Assembly (NCBI RefSeq): GCF_002214185.1
Contig: NZ_CP022161.1
Location: 6,889,486-6,953,485, forward strand
Length of the DNA: 64,000 nt
Direction of reading: 5' to 3'
DNA from: Streptomyces capitiformicae
Lineage (GTDB): Bacteria > Actinomycetota > Actinomycetes > Streptomycetales > Streptomycetaceae
Made by a program: the position numbers and the translations under genes. The notes beneath the pieces were generated by a model that made no database searches, had not been told where the DNA came from, and worked only from the letters and a program-made list of their open reading frames with translations. Shown here piece by piece: positions 61,134 to 64,000 of this stretch; within the stretch, counting starts at the first letter, position 1, and each line of letters starts with the position of its first letter.

Positions 61134-61990
61134 GCGGTGCTCCTCACGGCGTATTCCTCGATGAACCGCAGCAGCGGCTCGCCGAGCGGGGCGTCGTCGA
61201 CGCCGAGGGCGACGATCTCGGAGATGTGGTTGTGGCCCGTGACGTGCACGAAGGAGGAGACGAAGTCCCGTACCGCCTCGGCCTGGGCATGGAAGTCCGG
61301 GGGGTCGAGCTCGGCCACACAGGCCAGCAGCGGGATGGCGCAGTCACGCAGCCCGGGCAGCGCCTCGCGGGCGGGGAGTTCCGCGGGATCGGAGCCGTAG
61401 TAGGAGCGCAGCAGTTCGTTCTGCCGGAGCTCACGCAGGTCGTAGATGCCCGACAGCAGGCCGGCCGCGGCCACCCGGGGTCGCGTACCGCCGTGGCAGG
61501 CCAGGTATCCGGCCACGTGGGCGGCTCCCGCAGAGTGCCCGACGAGCACGATCCGCTCCGGATCGCCCCCGTGCTCCGCGATGTTCGCCCGCACCCAGGC
61601 CACCGCGTCGGCGACGTCCTGCGCCCCGGCGGGCCATCGGTGCTCCGGGGCGAGCCGGTAGTTCATGGTCACGGCGACGAGCCCGCGGTCCGCCGCCCAG
61701 CGGCCGATATGGCGGTAGAACGGGAAACCGGCGGTGTCCTTGTCCCCGGCGACGAAGCCGCCGCCGGGCGCGAACAGCAGCACCGGCGCGCCGGCCGGCG
61801 GCTCGAACGCCCGATGGACGTCGAGCCGCTGCCTCGGATGAGTGCCGTACGACTCGTCGGTGACGACCACCGGTGCCTCGTAGCCGCGTTCCCGGTGGTC
61901 TCGCGCGAACAATGCCCACATGCCCTGGATCAGCTCCGGGGTCACCTCGGCGGGCGTGCTCCGGATGACCGCCTCATGACGGGTGGTCAC
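61130..61990 (-). CDS. Alpha/beta hydrolase of the hormone-sensitive-lipase/kynurenine-formamidase type
   Basis: A 286-residue esterase: oxyanion hole PGGGFVAGDKDTAGFPFYRHIG (GGG form), nucleophile VGHSAGAAHVAGY (Ser near residue 143), a likely acid in AELDPPDF and His in TGHNHISEIV. It could cleave an aryl ester or formyl ester. It overlaps both neighbours by ATGA junctions, so it is firmly part of the operon. Confidence 0.86.
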   Translation of the reverse strand: MTTRHEAVIRSTPAEVTPELIQGMWALFARDHRERGYEAPVVVTDESYGTHPRQRLDVHRAFEPPAGAPVLLFAPGGGFVAGDKDTAGFPFYRHIGRWAADRGLVAVTMNYRLAPEHRWPAGAQDVADAVAWVRANIAEHGGDPERIVLVGHSAGAAHVAGYLACHGGTRPRVAAAGLLSGIYDLRELRQNELLRSYYGSDPAELPAREALPGLRDCAIPLLACVAELDPPDFHAQAEAVRDFVSSFVHVTGHNHISEIVALGVDDAPLGEPLLRFIEEYAVRSTA

Positions 61991-63402
61991 TTGCCCTCCA
62001 GGTCCTCGTCGGGCACCCAGTTGCCGTGGAAGCCCAGCGGTACGCGCTGCGGGATGTGGATGCGGGCGACCGGGCCGCCCGACAGGTCCTGGGAGTGCAG
62101 GATCAGGACCTCGGCGTTGCCGTTGGCGAGGTCGGAGACGTAGGTCATCAGCCAGCCGTCGTCCTCCGCCGAGTCGGCGGTCCGCGGCACGAAGACGGCC
62201 TCCATGCCGAAGCGGCCGGGTCCGTAGGTGTACGACTCGGAGGTGCCGCGCAGCAGGTCCTGTTTGAGCAGGGCACTGTCGGCGTTTTTGGCGCGCGAGG
62301 AGAAGTAGCCGTAGCGGTGTTCACCCACACCGATGAGCCGCTCGTCCAGGCGGGGCATCTCCTGCGGGGTGTCGTCGAGCCGCCTGACCGTGCAGCGACC
62401 GGTGGCCGGGTCGAGGAAGTAGCGGTCCAGTCGGGACGGTGTGTCTGTGGGACCGGTGGGGTCGGTGTGGAAGAGACGCTCGTTGCTGCACACGTCGACC
62501 GCGACCCGTCCGTCCGGCAGGTCGAAGGCGCCGAGGATGTGGAAGACGGCGGCCGGTTCCGTCTCGCACCACACGACCTGGTCGGCGCTGCCCTCCCGGG
62601 GCAGCAGGGCCCAGGCCGGACGGTGGTCGAAGTCCCACGCGTAGGGGAAGTCGTAGCCCTTCTCCAGCATGCCCGGATGGGCCTGGACGGGGCCGTTGTA
62701 GAAGACGCAGTAGCGCGAGCTGAGCGCCATGTCGTGGATGATCGGACGGCCTTCGAGCGGCACGTCCACCGTCCTGCGGACCCGGCCGGCGATGTCCAGC
62801 ACCACGTACTGGGCGAAGTTCCAGTCCCAGCGGTAGGCCACACCGTGCAGTTCGCCGGTGGTGGCGTCGCGGTGCGGGTGACCGGTCCAGGCGCCGTTCC
62901 ACGTGTTCTCGAAGTTGGAGCGGGCGATCGTCTCCAGCTCGTACGTCAGCTCATAGGGGAGCTGTCCGCCCTCCATGAACGCGAACGTGTGGCCGCCCTG
63001 GGAGAGGACGTTGGTGTTGGCCGTCTGCCGCACCACATAGGCCGGGCCCGGGGCGGGGGCCTCCGGGCCGGGGGTCTTCGGCCAGCCGCGGCTGGCGGTG
63101 ACCTGGTCGTCGCGTACAAAGCGATTGCGGTACCACTCGGCACGACCGTCCCGGAGCCGGACCCCGTGCACCATGCCGTTGCCGGAGAACCAGTTGTACG
63201 TCACCGGGTCCTCGGGGTCGATCGGATTGGGGCCGACCCTCAGCAGGCGGCCGTTCAGCTCGGCCGGGATCGTGCCCGTCACCTTCAGGTCATGAACGGT
63301 GATCTCCTGGTCAACCGGGGCGAACGGCCCCTTCAGGAACTGGTTGCCTGGCTGCTGGGAGCCGGCCCCGGCGGTGGGGCGCTGCGGTTCGGTGCTCGTC
63401 AT
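61987..63402 (-). CDS. Carotenoid-cleavage/lignostilbene dioxygenase family protein
   Basis: A 471-residue seven-bladed propeller Fe(II) oxygenase. The four iron His ligands are visible: His175 (TGHPH), His223 (IIHDMAL), His288 (VFHILGAF) and His459 (FHGNW). The family splits a C=C bond of apocarotenoids, stilbenes or propenylphenols into two carbonyls. In an operon with an ALDH, a LigW-like decarboxylase, a demethylase and purU, cleavage of a lignostilbene or isoeugenol-type compound to a methoxybenzaldehyde is the best guess; sequence alone does not separate it from apocarotenoid oxygenases. First gene of the operon. Confidence 0.9.
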   Translation of the reverse strand: MTSTEPQRPTAGAGSQQPGNQFLKGPFAPVDQEITVHDLKVTGTIPAELNGRLLRVGPNPIDPEDPVTYNWFSGNGMVHGVRLRDGRAEWYRNRFVRDDQVTASRGWPKTPGPEAPAPGPAYVVRQTANTNVLSQGGHTFAFMEGGQLPYELTYELETIARSNFENTWNGAWTGHPHRDATTGELHGVAYRWDWNFAQYVVLDIAGRVRRTVDVPLEGRPIIHDMALSSRYCVFYNGPVQAHPGMLEKGYDFPYAWDFDHRPAWALLPREGSADQVVWCETEPAAVFHILGAFDLPDGRVAVDVCSNERLFHTDPTGPTDTPSRLDRYFLDPATGRCTVRRLDDTPQEMPRLDERLIGVGEHRYGYFSSRAKNADSALLKQDLLRGTSESYTYGPGRFGMEAVFVPRTADSAEDDGWLMTYVSDLANGNAEVLILHSQDLSGGPVARIHIPQRVPLGFHGNWVPDEDLEGK

Positions 63403-63503
63403 CAGGGGGATGCCTTCCGTACGTCTGCGGTGCGCTCCCGATCGTCGAGCCGGGTACCGGCCCGGTCACTGGGCCGGGAATCCAAAAACGCGAAGGCCCG
63501 TGT

Positions 63504-64000
63504 ATGTTTCGTACAATCACGACTGTGTTGGTGGCCAAAGCGCAATTCCTGTCGGGGCTCGTCCTCGGGTTGTCCGCACCACCGGGCGACGAGCCTGCCT
63601 GCGACGCGGCGGTGACCGAGCCGGTGGTGGCGGAGCTCGGACCCGCACCGGTCCGGTGGGCGGTGGCACTGGCCCGCCAGGCGATGGGCGAGGTGCTCCC
63701 GAACATTCCCGAGGAGCGGCGCATGCCGCTCGCCTCCCGGCTGGCGCCCGCGATCGAGAACATGGTGCTGGAACTCCTGCTGACCCTCGGCGGCCGGGCC
63801 AGGACCTTCTCGCTCAACGCGGGCGAGGTGGCCATCACCGCCTACCTGGCGGGAGAGGGGATCTCCTACGAGAGGATCGTCGAAGGGCTGCGGATCGTAC
63901 GGCGGGTGTGCACGGGGGCCCTGCTGGACGAGGCCGAGGCCCTGCTGCCGGCCTCGCGTCGCGCGCCGGTGACACGGGAACTGACCGAAGTGGTCAATGC
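63504..64000 (+). CDS. PucR-like transcriptional regulator, 3' end outside window
   Basis: The frame is open from ATG 63504 to the window end (165 residues seen); GTG 63525 is an alternative start. The visible part is all-helical: LGPAPVRWAVALARQAMGEVLPNIPEERRMPLASRLAPAIENMVLELLLTLGG, then ITAYLAGEGISYERIVEGLRIVRRVCTGALLDEAEALLP. This resembles the N-terminal domain of actinobacterial PucR/CdaR-type regulators, whose helix-turn-helix is C-terminal and so out of view. It diverges from the oxygenase operon by about 100 bases and probably regulates it. Confidence 0.6.
   Translation, partial: MFRTITTVLVAKAQFLSGLVLGLSAPPGDEPACDAAVTEPVVAELGPAPVRWAVALARQAMGEVLPNIPEERRMPLASRLAPAIENMVLELLLTLGGRARTFSLNAGEVAITAYLAGEGISYERIVEGLRIVRRVCTGALLDEAEALLPASRRAPVTRELTEVVN

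Noticed and set aside
63480..63525. Possible operator around TGTATGTTTCGTACA upstream of the PucR-like gene
   Set aside because: Only a loose inverted repeat, not repeated elsewhere in the window, and it overlaps the likely start codon.
1..64000. CRISPR arrays, tRNA or rRNA genes, replication origin
   Set aside because: No regularly spaced repeats, cloverleaf-like segments with CCA ends, rRNA-like sequence or DnaA-box clusters were noticed on reading.

Overview
The window is high-GC DNA with GTG starts, ATGA/GTGA stop-start overlaps and long spurious antisense frames, which points to an actinobacterium, most likely Streptomyces or a close relative. No tRNA, rRNA or CRISPR was seen. It reads as an accessory catabolic region built from several modules, with transposon, recombinase and group II intron debris at their joints. 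All family names are judged by eye from protein sequence.

Region 1 (1-7.5 kb, + strand): the 3' part of an alpha-barrel protein, two zinc alcohol dehydrogenases, a metallo-beta-lactamase-fold hydrolase and an aldo/keto reductase. Then comes an aldehyde dehydrogenase pseudogene, interrupted by a 5'-truncated group II intron whose domains V and VI are intact, and an ISL3-type transposase tail.

Region 2 (7.5-24.5 kb): a probably acquired degradation island. A P450-SDR-ferredoxin-ferredoxin reductase operon and a seven-gene CoA operon (enoyl-CoA hydratase, three family III CoA-transferases, an SCP2-type thiolase paired with a DUF35 protein, an alpha/beta hydrolase) run on the - strand. An aldehyde dehydrogenase and a flavoprotein also lie on the - strand, and a decayed MFS exporter on the + strand. 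A TetR gene sits in the middle, and copies of a 16-bp palindrome (TCAACTAGATAGTTGA) precede its own gene and each of these catabolic units except the exporter remnant, so the island looks like one regulon. The thiolase/DUF35 pair suggests retro-aldol side-chain shortening of a CoA ester.

Region 3 (24.4-28.7 kb): IS630 and TetR remnants, an AraC regulator divergent from an SDR, and an alpha/beta-hydrolase pseudogene.

Region 4 (28.7-63.5 kb): a large locus that looks dedicated to methoxylated aromatic compounds. It holds three LigM/DesA-like folate-dependent demethylases of the GcvT fold and a set of folate one-carbon enzymes: FolD, two PurU and an extra dihydropteroate synthase. Around them are a P450 with an FMN/2Fe-2S reductase, a VAO-type phenol oxidase, an FAD hydroxylase, an intradiol (hydroxyquinol-type) dioxygenase, maleylacetate reductase, a carboxymuconolactone decarboxylase-like protein, a LigW-like decarboxylase, an aryl-aldehyde-type dehydrogenase and a carotenoid/stilbene-cleaving oxygenase. 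Regulators are a GntR protein, a LuxR-type ATPase and a PucR-like gene cut by the window end. A shared 17-mer links the GntR gene with one demethylase, and a shorter form of it lies between folD and another demethylase. The inferred flow is stilbene or alkylphenol side-chain oxidation to aryl aldehyde and acid, O-demethylation onto tetrahydrofolate, disposal of the C1 unit as formate, and ring cleavage through hydroxyquinol and maleylacetate. The substrate and most steps are inference.
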